A DNA stretch of 64,000 nucleotides, taken from the NCBI GenBank assembly GCA_031546985.1, contig JAVBJN010000049.1:1-64000 (forward strand). Direction: 5' to 3'. The notes below the pieces were generated by a model that saw only the letters and a program-made list of their open reading frames with translations, searched no databases and was not told where the DNA came from. The stretch comes from JAVBJN01 sp031546985 (lineage in GTDB: Bacteria; Bacteroidota; Bacteroidia; Chitinophagales; Chitinophagaceae). Below, one piece after another: positions 8,230-16,014 of the stretch. Made by a program: the position numbers and the translations under genes. How positions within the stretch are numbered: position 1 is the first letter of the stretch; every line of letters begins with the position of its first letter.

Positions 8230-8481
8230 TTAGATGGTTGTAGACAATTGTGCCATGCCACAATGCGGACCACCTCCAAATGAGTCTGGCTCTCCCAGCC
8301 CTTTCCTATCACAAGGATTTGCATAGGTAAATTCTTCATGGTCGCCATTGGGATATGTGGTGCATACACCTGTGATACGCATTTCTGTGGTACCGGTGCC
8401 TCCTTTCAGACGTTGGAGGTTAGGTATTTCAAACGTGCAAAAAGCGCTTACCATTTTTCTGTTTTCTTTATTTCTTGTCAT
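8230..8481 (-). CDS. Grasp-with-spasm precursor peptide 2 (GG leader)
   Basis: 83 aa from the ATG at 8481; an in-frame ATG at residue 10 (8454) would shorten the leader. The leader ends IPNLQRLKGG (Gly27-Gly28), giving a 55-residue core for the C39 exporter. The core holds TGVCTTYPNGDHEEFT (37-52) and DSFGGGPHC (66-74), with Cys at 40, 57 and 74. It aligns with precursor 1 without gaps over 16 residues, but the cysteines sit at different positions, while the YPNGDH block and the GGG turn are conserved. First gene of the operon. The loop between the blocks is 3 residues longer than in precursor 1. Confidence 0.87.
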   Translation of the reverse strand: MTRNKENRKMVSAFCTFEIPNLQRLKGGTGTTEMRITGVCTTYPNGDHEEFTYANPCDRKGLGEPDSFGGGPHCGMAQLSTTI

Positions 8482-8749
8482 AATCGTTGGTTATTTAAAA
8501 GGTTTTACTTGTCGTTTTTTCTTTGGGTCGACAATAAATCATCCCGCATATTGGCCAATAAGATCATTACGCCCATTTAGCAGTGCGCATCTGATAAATG
8601 AGGAGCAATCACAATCTAAAATTGCTCTTAATGCACTATAGAAACCACCCAAACGAGACATAAAAACAGCCCAAAACACATTTTTTATTTTCAAAATAAA
8701 TTTATAGTACATGCATAACTCAATATCCGTACACTGATTGTACATTCAA

Positions 8750-8836
8750 TTAATGAAACAGAGTAACCACGGGCTTATTACGCCAATGTCGGTTTTCGCT
8801 GTTTCATTAAACAGAAATCAGCCATGATGTTTAATG
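8750..8836. repeat. Two overlapping, mutually exclusive inverted repeats
   Basis: TTAATGAAACAG (8750-8761) is the exact complement of CTGTTTCATTAA (8799-8810), a 12-bp stem with a 37-base loop. CATTAAAC (8805-8812), inside the second arm, also pairs exactly with GTTTAATG (8829-8836). Both stems cannot form at once. It lies about 270-350 bases upstream of precursor 2; a regulatory leader is possible, or a binding site for a dimeric protein. Confidence 0.4.
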
Positions 8837-8935
8837 GTCGTATGCATCGTTAAAACCTGAAAATTATTGCACACCAAATCACCCCTCCACATCACATTTT
8901 CGTCCAAAAAGATCAGAAACCGTACCCACCAGGCA

Positions 8936-8968
8936 TAAAAAACCTCAGCCCGGTTGCCCGAACTGAGG
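8936..8968 (-). terminator. Terminator after the carbonic anhydrase gene
   Basis: On the minus strand CCTCAG ... CTGAGG (8963-8968 with 8943-8948) forms a stem whose interior GGGC/CCGG adds pairing, followed by a run of six T (8937-8942). It lies about 65 bases past the carbonic anhydrase stop. Confidence 0.75.
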
Positions 8969-9031
8969 AAAGGTATGTCAGCCAATGCAGCACAGCATTG
9001 CTAACGGTTATTGAACATGCAAGCGCGGTTG

Positions 9032-9724
9032 TTAATGTGCTATTCCGTTAGAACTAACAATCATGGTTCTATCGGCTTCTTCTGGCTGAATGTAACGGCC
9101 TTCTTCATGAAAGTGAACCTGGCCCGTTTCAATATTGTAGGTAGCGGCTACTATGCCTATCTCACCATTGTCCAGCATTTCCCTTAAAATGGGGCTGCCT
9201 TGTATTACATCCTGCACACAATTTTGCACATGCAGGTGCGTCACCTTGTTTACAAATTCCGAATTGGAAGAAGTACGGTTTTCTGTAACCGTGCTTTCGC
9301 CTTCTACCGCCGGGCGTATCTTATGCAGCAAGCCGGTAAGGTTGCCCATCTCTACATTATCGCAAGCCCCTTTGATAGCACCGCATTTGGTATGCCCCAG
9401 CACTACAATGAGTTTGGAACCCGCTACTTTACAAGCGTATTCCAGTGAGCCCAGTACGTTCTCGCTGATTACATTGCCCGCCAGGCGAATGCTGAAAATA
9501 TCGCCCAGCCCCTGGTCAAAAACCAGTTCGGCGCTGGTGCGGCTATCCATACAGCTTACAATGGCTGCGTAAGGCCACTGCCCGTCTTTGGTTTCGTTGA
9601 TCAGTTGCAGGTGATCGTGATCCAGGTTCAGCGCGGTTACAAATCGGAAGTTGCCTTCCTTCAATATATCAATGGCCTTTAAAGGCGTAAGGGTCTGTCT
9701 TGTTAATTCTTTATGCGTTCTCAT
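9032..9724 (-). CDS. Beta-class carbonic anhydrase
   Basis: 230 aa. Converts CO2 and water to bicarbonate in the cytoplasm. Zinc and catalytic motifs of beta carbonic anhydrases are all present: Cys58-x-Asp60-x-Arg62 (SCMDSRTSAELVFDQ), RLAGNV, and His111-x2-Cys114 (LGHTKCGAIKGA). Length is typical. It starts 13 bases after the SulP transporter gene, so both are in one transcript. The pairing suggests a bicarbonate uptake and CO2 supply unit, since SulP proteins fused or linked to carbonic anhydrase are a known arrangement. It ends with a clear terminator at 8936-8968. Confidence 0.95.
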   Translation of the reverse strand: MRTHKELTRQTLTPLKAIDILKEGNFRFVTALNLDHDHLQLINETKDGQWPYAAIVSCMDSRTSAELVFDQGLGDIFSIRLAGNVISENVLGSLEYACKVAGSKLIVVLGHTKCGAIKGACDNVEMGNLTGLLHKIRPAVEGESTVTENRTSSNSEFVNKVTHLHVQNCVQDVIQGSPILREMLDNGEIGIVAATYNIETGQVHFHEEGRYIQPEEADRTMIVSSNGIAH

Positions 9725-9737
9725 GTTGTTCTTGTTT

Positions 9738-11408
9738 TTAAACTTTCGTCAGTTGTTTCAATAATTTGTCCTGGTTACCCTTGGTGCGGGTAGGTTGTTC
9801 CGTTCCCGAAATCAGGTTCGATTGAATGGTAATCGTGTGCTCGGTGTTCTCTACATTATAGGCGTTTTTAAACCCAAGCAACGAAAGCCGTATACCCTTT
9901 TGCGCAGCTTTTACATCTTTAAACTCTTTTATAATATCGAGCACATCAAAGTCGATGTACGAGGTGTTGCTCGCGTCTATAATCACAATACTGTTTTCGG
10001 GCAGGTTTTCCAGCGTACTCTTAATAGAAGCTTTGTTCAGGAACGATACTTCCTGGGCCAGGCTCAGTTTAATAATATCGCCGTTCTGGTAGCTGGAGCG
10101 TTGGTAGAAGTAAGACACTTTCATGTTTTCCTTCAGGATAAAGAAAATGCTCACCGCCATACCCAGCGCTACACCTTTGAGCAGATCGGTAAATACCACT
10201 GCTACTACGGTTACGATAAACGGAATAAACTGGGTAATGCCACCCTCTTTCCACATGTGTTTGAATACCGCAGGCTTGCACAGCTTGTAACCGGTCATGA
10301 TGAGGATCGCAGCCAGCGAAGCCAGCGGAATCATGTTGAGCAATCCGGGAATAAGCGCGGCACAAACCAGCAACAGCACACCGTGAAAAATAGCCGACAT
10401 TTTGGTGCGTCCGCCAGAGTTGATGTTGGCAGACGAACGTACAATTACCGAGGTCATAGGCAAGCCACCCAGGAAACCGCTCAGCATATTACCAATACCC
10501 TGTGCACGTAACTCACGGTTGGTAGAGGTATACCTTTTTAACGGGTCCAGCTTGTCGGAGGCTTCGATACAAAGCAGGGTTTCGATAGAGCCTACAATGG
10601 CGATAACCGCACCAATCTGCCATACTTTGGGATTGGCAAAGCCTTGCAGGTTAGGCGTAGTAAACTGGCCTATAAAATCGTTTACGTTGTTGGGAATAGG
10701 CAGACTCACCATATGTGCCTGCTGAATGGCCAGGGGCGAACCCGTGAGCACAAACAACTGGTTAACGGCTACACCGGCCAATACCGCTACCAGGGCGCCC
10801 GGCACCATGCGGAACCGTTTCATAAACGGACGCTCCCACAGCAGCAGCAGCCCAATGGAAACCACCGCAATAATAATGGCGCCCGGATGAATGAAGTTGA
10901 TGCTCTCTATGATAGAAGAAAAGGTATTGTTACCCGCAGCTTCTACAAAAAAGAAATCGCCTTCATTGTCCTTATCAAAACCAAAAGCATGTGGAATCTG
11001 CTTAAGGATAATAATGATACCAATGGCCGCCAGCATACCTTCAATTACATTGCTGGGAAAATAGTTAGACACCGCACCTGCACGAATAATACCCAGCACC
11101 AACTGGATAAGACCGGCTATAACTACGGCGCATAAAAAAATGTCGAAGGCTTTGAGTTCGGTAACCGCTGCCAGCACAATAGCGGTAAGACCAGCTGCAG
11201 GGCCGCTTACACTTACCTGCGATTTACTGAGCATACCTACTACGATACCGCCTATAATACCAGATACGATACCCGAAAACAGTGGTGCGCCAGATGCCAG
11301 GGCAATACCCAGGCATAAAGGCACTGCAATTAAAAATACCACGAGGCCTGCACCGAGGTCTCCTTTTACGTTCCCGAAAATTCCGGGCCTATCTTGTTGC
11401 GCTTGCAT
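9738..11408 (-). CDS. SulP-family anion transporter (probable bicarbonate transporter) with STAS domain
   Basis: 556-aa inner-membrane transporter. The N-terminal SulP signature begins GNVKGDLGAGLVVFLIAVPLCLG; about 10-14 membrane segments run to residue 420, including VSGPAAGLTAIVLAA, GSIETLLCIEASDKLDP and GGLPMTSVIVRSSANINSGG. A cytoplasmic STAS domain follows (about 440-540; NSIVIIDASNTSYIDFDVLDII). The downstream carbonic anhydrase, 13 bases away, points to bicarbonate rather than sulfate as substrate, which is inference. No exact TAnnTTTG box was found in the 245 bases upstream. Confidence 0.92.
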   Translation of the reverse strand: MQAQQDRPGIFGNVKGDLGAGLVVFLIAVPLCLGIALASGAPLFSGIVSGIIGGIVVGMLSKSQVSVSGPAAGLTAIVLAAVTELKAFDIFLCAVVIAGLIQLVLGIIRAGAVSNYFPSNVIEGMLAAIGIIIILKQIPHAFGFDKDNEGDFFFVEAAGNNTFSSIIESINFIHPGAIIIAVVSIGLLLLWERPFMKRFRMVPGALVAVLAGVAVNQLFVLTGSPLAIQQAHMVSLPIPNNVNDFIGQFTTPNLQGFANPKVWQIGAVIAIVGSIETLLCIEASDKLDPLKRYTSTNRELRAQGIGNMLSGFLGGLPMTSVIVRSSANINSGGRTKMSAIFHGVLLLVCAALIPGLLNMIPLASLAAILIMTGYKLCKPAVFKHMWKEGGITQFIPFIVTVVAVVFTDLLKGVALGMAVSIFFILKENMKVSYFYQRSSYQNGDIIKLSLAQEVSFLNKASIKSTLENLPENSIVIIDASNTSYIDFDVLDIIKEFKDVKAAQKGIRLSLLGFKNAYNVENTEHTITIQSNLISGTEQPTRTKGNQDKLLKQLTKV

Positions 11409-11653
11409 AAAATGTTCTTTTTGAAAATAACCGTCACGAATGCGATACCACAGGTAATGCGTACCTGGGTTAAATAAAAATCTTGGGGAGATACACTTCG
11501 GGCAGGAACAAAGCAGACGCCGCTAAGGCCGTTTGTTTACAATAGATTCAATACACACTTTGGGCCGCAAAGGCAGCAAAGGGCATATGCACAACTATGT
11601 ATGATACAAATAAGTAAAACCTGTCCGAATGCCGGCAATGCTGCCAGCTAACA

Positions 11654-11950
11654 TTACGCCAGGTTAGGAGGGGGGGAATCGATTTCTACCAGCGGAGCAT
11701 GGGGCAACCTGTCCGTCCAGCGGGTGTATAAATCGTTTGCGTCAGTAGAAGCCATTTCTTCGGGACCAAACATATCAAAGAAAGAAACGGTTTTCACTTC
11801 TTTGATCTTGATCTCTTTAATACCGGAGTTTCCGCAATCGTGTACTTCCTCTACCATCAGACCCTTAAACAGGATCCGGCCCACGGCCTCGATAGGCAGC
11901 ATCTGGGTGGTGAGGATACACAATAAGAATATGGAAATCCAGCGTTTCAT
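11654..11950 (-). CDS. Small hypothetical exported protein
   Basis: 98 aa from the ATG at 11950 (MKRWISIFLLCILTTQ); a start at 12001 would add 17 residues of low-complexity sequence before a natural signal peptide. A TAnnTTTG box on the minus strand (11964-11957) sits just before the 11950 start and supports it. After the signal segment the mature part includes VEEVHDCGNSGIKEIKIKEV and ends in PLVEIDSPPPNLA. No recognised family. One Cys, acidic, probably periplasmic. It stands alone between the SulP operon and the divergent PadR operon. Confidence 0.55.
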   Translation of the reverse strand: MKRWISIFLLCILTTQMLPIEAVGRILFKGLMVEEVHDCGNSGIKEIKIKEVKTVSFFDMFGPEEMASTDANDLYTRWTDRLPHAPLVEIDSPPPNLA

Positions 11951-12167
11951 GTTTCGCAAAAATAGCGAATACAATGCGTTTCTGTTTAAAAAGGCTCTCA
12001 ATTTTTTGTTAAATCCACATTAACGATTGCCGTTTACCACTCATCCTAAAAAAATTAAATTTTTTTATTTGTAGAAATAAATTCATAAATAAATGATAAT
12101 CAATATTATAAATCAACATTCCGGTTATAGGCATAGCCCTCAACTTTACCATCCATAGTATTATGCA

Positions 12168-12197
12168 TTGCAAGGTACTGTCAAAGTCCTATCTTTG
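12168..12197 (+). promoter_or_regulatory. Promoter of the PadR-PspC operon
   Basis: TTG (12168-12170), 19-base spacer, TATCTTTG (12190-12197): matches the Bacteroidota primary sigma consensus TTG-N19-TAnnTTTG. The expected start near 12202 leaves a leader of about 37 bases before the PadR ATG at 12239. Confidence 0.75.
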
Positions 12198-12238
12198 AAT
12201 TCGAAATACATAACTAATCAATTTTAAAACCCGGGATC

Positions 12239-12580
12239 ATGAATATCGAAAACACTCAGTCGCAAATGAAGAAGGGCATCCTGGAGTACTGCATACTAGC
12301 TATTATCAAACAAAGCGGAGAAGCCTACCCATCCGACATTATCGAAAAAATGAAGGCAGCGCGGCTTATTGTATTGGAAGGTACCCTGTACCCACTCCTT
12401 ACCCGCCTTAAAAACGCCGAGATTCTTACCTATAAATGGGTAGAGAGCAGTTCGGGGCCACCCCGCAAGTACTACTCCCTAACCGGGAAAGGCGAACAGT
12501 TTTACAACGAACTGCACAGCACCTGGACCGAACTCGCCGATGCCGTAACCACGATTAACCAACATACTAACATCATTTAA
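12239..12580 (+). CDS. PadR-family transcriptional regulator
   Basis: 113 aa. Winged-helix repressor with the PadR pattern: QMKKGILEYCILAIIK, then AYPSDIIEKMKAARLIVLEGTLYPLLTRL and the wing GPPRKYYSLTGKG, with a C-terminal dimerisation helix. Short PadR proteins of this size commonly sit at the head of Bacteroidota PspC operons and repress them. It is 12 bases upstream of the first PspC gene, with its own promoter at 12168-12197. Autoregulation of the operon in response to envelope stress is likely, inferred from gene order. Confidence 0.93.
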   Translation: MNIENTQSQMKKGILEYCILAIIKQSGEAYPSDIIEKMKAARLIVLEGTLYPLLTRLKNAEILTYKWVESSSGPPRKYYSLTGKGEQFYNELHSTWTELADAVTTINQHTNII

Positions 12581-12592
12581 ATACTGTTCATC

Positions 12593-13246
12593 ATGCAACG
12601 CATCATTCAAATCACCATAGCCGGACGCATTATTCCTATCGAAGACAATGCCTACGAACGCCTCAGAAGCTACCTCAAAAAACTGGAGACCTTTTACAAC
12701 GGGGAACCTGGTAAAGACGAAATTCTGCAGGATATCGAAAACCGTATTGCCGAACTATTCCAGGCCCGCATCAACAGCGGCGACAATGTGATAGACCTCG
12801 AAGACGTAGAAAAGGTAATTGCTACGCTGGGCGATGTGGATGATCTGGCATCTGACCAGGGCACGCGTTACCAGGCCAGCGCCCAACAGGAAGTGATCAT
12901 ATACAAACCTGTACGCCGCAGGCTGTTCCGCGACCGTGAGAAAAAAATGCTGGGTGGTGTATGTAGTGGTCTTTCTAACTACTTCGATATAGATCCTATC
13001 ATTCCGCGCCTGGTGTTCCTGCTGGCCTTCCTGGGCTTCGGTTCCGGTCTGCTCATCTACATCATTGCCTGGATTATTATACCCGAAGCGTCTACGCCAG
13101 AAGAGATGCGGGCTATGAAATACGGCGAACCACTGGATGTAAACCAGCTCAAGAAAAATGTACAATCGGAAATGAGCGAACTGAAAAACAGGACCGAAAA
13201 AATGAGTAAGGATCTGAAAGACTATTTCAGCCAGAAAAAGCACTAG
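12593..13246 (+). CDS. PspC-domain protein (short)
   Basis: 217 aa. N-terminal region of about 95 residues (MQRIIQITIAGRIIPIEDNA ... GKDEILQDIENRIAELFQ) is shared with the next gene. PspC domain at about 107-165: RRRLFRDREKKMLGGVCSGL, then IDPIIPRLVFLLAFLGFGSG and LLIYIIAWIIIPEA, with two membrane helices. The C-terminal tail is a charged amphipathic helix. PspC proteins sense inner-membrane stress in other bacteria; the partner here is not seen. It is in an operon with PadR upstream and the longer PspC protein downstream. Confidence 0.9.
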   Translation: MQRIIQITIAGRIIPIEDNAYERLRSYLKKLETFYNGEPGKDEILQDIENRIAELFQARINSGDNVIDLEDVEKVIATLGDVDDLASDQGTRYQASAQQEVIIYKPVRRRLFRDREKKMLGGVCSGLSNYFDIDPIIPRLVFLLAFLGFGSGLLIYIIAWIIIPEASTPEEMRAMKYGEPLDVNQLKKNVQSEMSELKNRTEKMSKDLKDYFSQKKH

Positions 13247-13289
13247 CCCGATCAACCTTTTAACTGACTACCCAACTAAACACTATATT

Positions 13290-15017
13290 ATGAAACGTAT
13301 CATCAACATCAATCTTTCCGGCAGGGTTATTCCTATCGAAGATTCGGCATACGATACGCTGAAACAATACCTCGATCGCCTGCAGCAGCACTTTGCCCGT
13401 GAAGAAGGCAAAGACGAGATTCTGCAGGATATCGAAAACCGTATCGCCGAGCTCTTTAACCGGCAGCTGGAAAAAGGTGCAGGGTGCATTACCGACAGTC
13501 ATGTGCAGGACATTGTACGTCAGTTGGGCGAGCCCGAAGAGATGGACGATGACGAACCGGCACCGGGTGCATCCCAATCGCAACAGCAAAAAACCAGTGG
13601 GTCTGCGGCTTACAATCCCGACCCTGCCTACTATAAAACCAAACACCGCAAGTTTTTCCGCGATCCCGACGACCAATGGGTGGGTGGTGTGTGCAGTGGC
13701 CTGGCGCATTACCTGAATATGGATCCGATGATCATCCGTCTTTTAGTAGCCATCCTTATGTTTGCAGGCGGCACCGGGTTTATCGCTTATATCATTGTAT
13801 GGCTCATTACACCAGAGGCCGGTACCACCGCCGAAAAACTGGAAATGCGCGGACAAAACGTTAACATCGAAAGCATTAAGTCTTATTCCGAAGGCAAAAC
13901 AGGTTTTGCGCCCAGGCGCATGACCGGCATTGGAGAAGTTATTTCCAAACTGGTACGCATCGGATTCAAAGTAGTGGGTTTCTTTATCATCGCATGCGCA
14001 TTGCTGCTGCTGGTAGGATTGCTTATGAGCACATTGGGCCTCTTTGCCGGCTGGCTCACCTTCCCGCCTTTAAAAACCATGATCTTTGAAGATGCCTGGA
14101 AAAGCAACCTCTTGTTTGTAAGCGGTATACTCCTCATTGCAATTCCGTTGATGGGTATTACCATTAACCTGATTCGCCGCCTGATGGGCTACAAACAAAG
14201 CATCCGCACATTTAACACCATGCTGCTGGCCCTGTGGATCCTTTCGCTCGCCGCCGCTGCTTATACAGGTATAGAGTTCGGACAGTCTTTCCGTTACCGC
14301 AAAAAAGCGAAGGAGAATGTAATACTTCAGGTGCCCGCAGGCAGATCGTTGAATGTGGTGATGAATGAGGTAGATGCAGAAGACCTGCGCAGAGGGTGGT
14401 CATGGCGCTGGGCCAAAACAGACGATATGTTCTTTAATATGGACGACTCGCTGATGATTGCCGATGTAGAAGTACATTTTCTGCCCGCACAGGATTCCAG
14501 TTTCCAGATGGACATGATTCGATCCGCACAGGGCATTAGCAGGGTGCAGGCCGCGGCCAATGCCGATAAGCTCATCTACAGCTGGAACTTTACCGACAGC
14601 ACCCTTCGCCTGAGCAACGCGTTTACCCTGGCTTCGGTTATTCCCTGGCGCAACCAGAATGTAAAAGTGTTTATTAAAGTGCCTCTAAACCGGATGGTGA
14701 CCATCTCACCAGAAGTAGAAGGCTATACCAGTGATGAAGACTATTTTGGTTATGAAGACAAAAGGGAGCTGCAAAACAACATGCGCCCGGTTATGTTCCG
14801 CATGACGGCAGATGGCCTCAAAGCCACCACCCTGCCCGATGATAGTACCCGTAAAATCTACCATCAGCAAGAAGAGGAGACCGACTACAACGATCATTTA
14901 CCAGACGAGGTGCCTACACCACCATCGCCACCTTCGGTAAACAACAATAGTAACAACCACCAGATTCGTCAGCAGCTTGCTATTTTTCCGCTGCACATTT
15001 TCGAGATGGTGATGTAA
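13290..15017 (+). CDS. PspC-domain protein with large C-terminal extension
   Basis: 575 aa. It repeats the layout of the preceding gene: MKRIININLSGRVIPIEDSA with GKDEILQDIENRIAELF, then a PspC domain at about 112-172 (KFFRDPDDQWVGGVCSGLAH ... YIIVWLITPEA). Three or four further membrane helices follow (about 225-335, for example VVGFFIIACALLLLVGLLM and LLFVSGILLIAIPLMGI), then a beta-rich soluble domain (about 350-500) and an acidic, Pro/Asn-rich tail. The C-terminal domain probably faces the periplasm, by topology. A terminator follows at 15049. Confidence 0.88.
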   Translation: MKRIININLSGRVIPIEDSAYDTLKQYLDRLQQHFAREEGKDEILQDIENRIAELFNRQLEKGAGCITDSHVQDIVRQLGEPEEMDDDEPAPGASQSQQQKTSGSAAYNPDPAYYKTKHRKFFRDPDDQWVGGVCSGLAHYLNMDPMIIRLLVAILMFAGGTGFIAYIIVWLITPEAGTTAEKLEMRGQNVNIESIKSYSEGKTGFAPRRMTGIGEVISKLVRIGFKVVGFFIIACALLLLVGLLMSTLGLFAGWLTFPPLKTMIFEDAWKSNLLFVSGILLIAIPLMGITINLIRRLMGYKQSIRTFNTMLLALWILSLAAAAYTGIEFGQSFRYRKKAKENVILQVPAGRSLNVVMNEVDAEDLRRGWSWRWAKTDDMFFNMDDSLMIADVEVHFLPAQDSSFQMDMIRSAQGISRVQAAANADKLIYSWNFTDSTLRLSNAFTLASVIPWRNQNVKVFIKVPLNRMVTISPEVEGYTSDEDYFGYEDKRELQNNMRPVMFRMTADGLKATTLPDDSTRKIYHQQEEETDYNDHLPDEVPTPPSPPSVNNNSNNHQIRQQLAIFPLHIFEMVM

Positions 15018-15048
15018 TAAAGATGCAGTACTCGGGCACTTCAGCCTG

Positions 15049-15087
15049 ATCCCCGTTTCCATTCCTGGCGACGGGGATTTCTTTTTC
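15049..15087 (+). terminator. Terminator of the PadR-PspC operon
   Basis: ATCCCCGT (15049-15056) pairs exactly with ACGGGGAT (15071-15078), followed by TTCTTTTT. It lies 32 bases past the stop of the long PspC gene. Confidence 0.85.
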
Positions 15088-15122
15088 CTGCCAAGTTCCA
15101 TGAAAAGATCACTCACCATCTA

Positions 15123-15245
15123 CACCTGGCAGGAGCTGCGCGCCCTTTCACTTTTCACCGCTCACCTTTCACCTTCAGTGTACCGGTGCCTGAGCTTCGG
15201 CAACTGAGCCCCGCATGGGCGGGACAGGCTTTGTCGAAGTTTCGA
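15123..15245. repeat. Interspersed repeat cluster in a gene-free gap
   Basis: The 323-base gap 15018-15340 holds the terminator above and then fragments of two repeat families found elsewhere in the window: ACCTGGCAGGAG (near 15124) and the block CCCCGCATGGGCGGGACAGG ending in TTTGTCGAAG (about 15208-15239). No gene is credible here; the long upstream extension of the DUF2911 frame runs through this repeat and is not native. Confidence 0.55.
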
Positions 15246-15340
15246 AGACCACCTTTCCCACCACCCAAGCATTAACATTTTTTTCACACCGGATTTCTTT
15301 ACCTTTCAAAACATTAACCACCACCCCAACTCTATTTTTT

Positions 15341-15838
15341 ATGAAACGGATCCTGACTACCCTCACTGTCCTCTTGCTTACGGTGAGTTTCGTTTTTGCA
15401 CAGCAGCCACCGAAGAGCCCGCGTATAAAAGCGAAAGAAAAAAACTTTGAGGTCAACTATGGCCAACCCTCCAAACGTGGAAGGGTCATTTTTGGCGAAC
15501 TGGTGCCTTATGGCGAAGTATGGCGCACCGGGGCCAATGAAGCCACCGAAATTACCTTCAAAAAAGACTGCATATTTGGCGGGCAACCGGTAAAAGCAGG
15601 CACTTATACCTTGTTTACCATTCCCAACAAAACCGAATGGACGGTAATCCTTAACAAGCAACTCAAACAATGGGGCGCTTATGATTACGAAAAAATTAAA
15701 GACAAAAATGTACTGGAAGTAAAAGTGCCTACACAAAACCTGCCTGCAGTACAGGAAAAATTTACCATAGCCGCCAAACCAGATTCTGTAAAACTGGAAT
15801 GGGATCAAACCGCTGTGGCAGTGCCAGTTAAGTTTTAA
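15341..15838 (+). CDS. DUF2911-family exported protein
   Basis: 165 aa from the ATG at 15341, which begins a clean signal peptide (MKRILTTLTVLLLTVSFVFAQ). The upstream in-frame ATG at 15215 would translate intergenic repeat and is rejected. The mature part has the DUF2911 hallmarks: NYGQPSKRGRVIFGELVPYG, EVWRTGANEATEITF, VKAGTYTLFTIPNKTEWTVI. This is a beta-rich periplasmic family common in Bacteroidota, with no known enzymatic role. The gene is a single transcription unit closed by a 36-bp palindromic terminator. Confidence 0.9.
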   Translation: MKRILTTLTVLLLTVSFVFAQQPPKSPRIKAKEKNFEVNYGQPSKRGRVIFGELVPYGEVWRTGANEATEITFKKDCIFGGQPVKAGTYTLFTIPNKTEWTVILNKQLKQWGAYDYEKIKDKNVLEVKVPTQNLPAVQEKFTIAAKPDSVKLEWDQTAVAVPVKF

Positions 15839-15853
15839 AAAGTTTACGTGTTT

Positions 15854-15889
15854 ACAAGAAAGCCGGAACAATTGTTCCGGCTTTCTTGT
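15854..15889. terminator. Bidirectional terminator (36-bp perfect palindrome)
   Basis: 15854-15889 is a perfect palindrome (half: ACAAGAAAGCCGGAACAA) followed on the plus strand by TTTT. It stands between the plus-strand DUF2911 gene and the convergent pseudouridine synthase gene and can serve both. Confidence 0.8.
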
Positions 15890-15899
15890 TTTATGGTAT

Positions 15900-15985
15900 A
15901 AGATGTCGCCCTGCGGAGCGAGGCACTAGCGAAAGCAGCATCTCTTTGTAAAAAGATACTGCTCCCTACGAGGCAGTATGACAAA
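15900..15985. repeat. Intergenic repeat, family with 18413-18500
   Basis: Contains AGATACTGCTCCCTACGAGG followed by CAGTATGACA, an imperfect hairpin. A related hairpin (AGATGCTGCTTCGCCTCC ... GCAGCATGACA) occurs at 18451-18500. Neither is inside a gene. Confidence 0.4.
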
Positions 15986-16014
15986 AATATAGAGCGGATT
16001 GACCCACACGAGTA

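Larger units (their letters stand above)
8482..9031. other. Intergenic region upstream of the RiPP operon
   Basis: 550 bases without a credible gene. An open frame of 68 codons on the minus strand (8539-8745) has no supporting features. The segment is AT-rich. I found no full TTG-N19-TAnnTTTG promoter for the minus-strand operon. It holds competing inverted repeats at 8750-8836 and the carbonic anhydrase terminator at 8936-8968 (both listed separately), plus a small hairpin CAATGC/GCATTG at 8983-9000. Confidence 0.6.

Noticed and set aside
8539..8745. 68-codon minus-strand frame upstream of the RiPP precursors, considered as a third precursor
   Set aside because: The Gly-Gly in SRLGGFYSAL is not in a leader-like context, the core would be poor in shared blocks, and the start region is AT-rich non-coding sequence.
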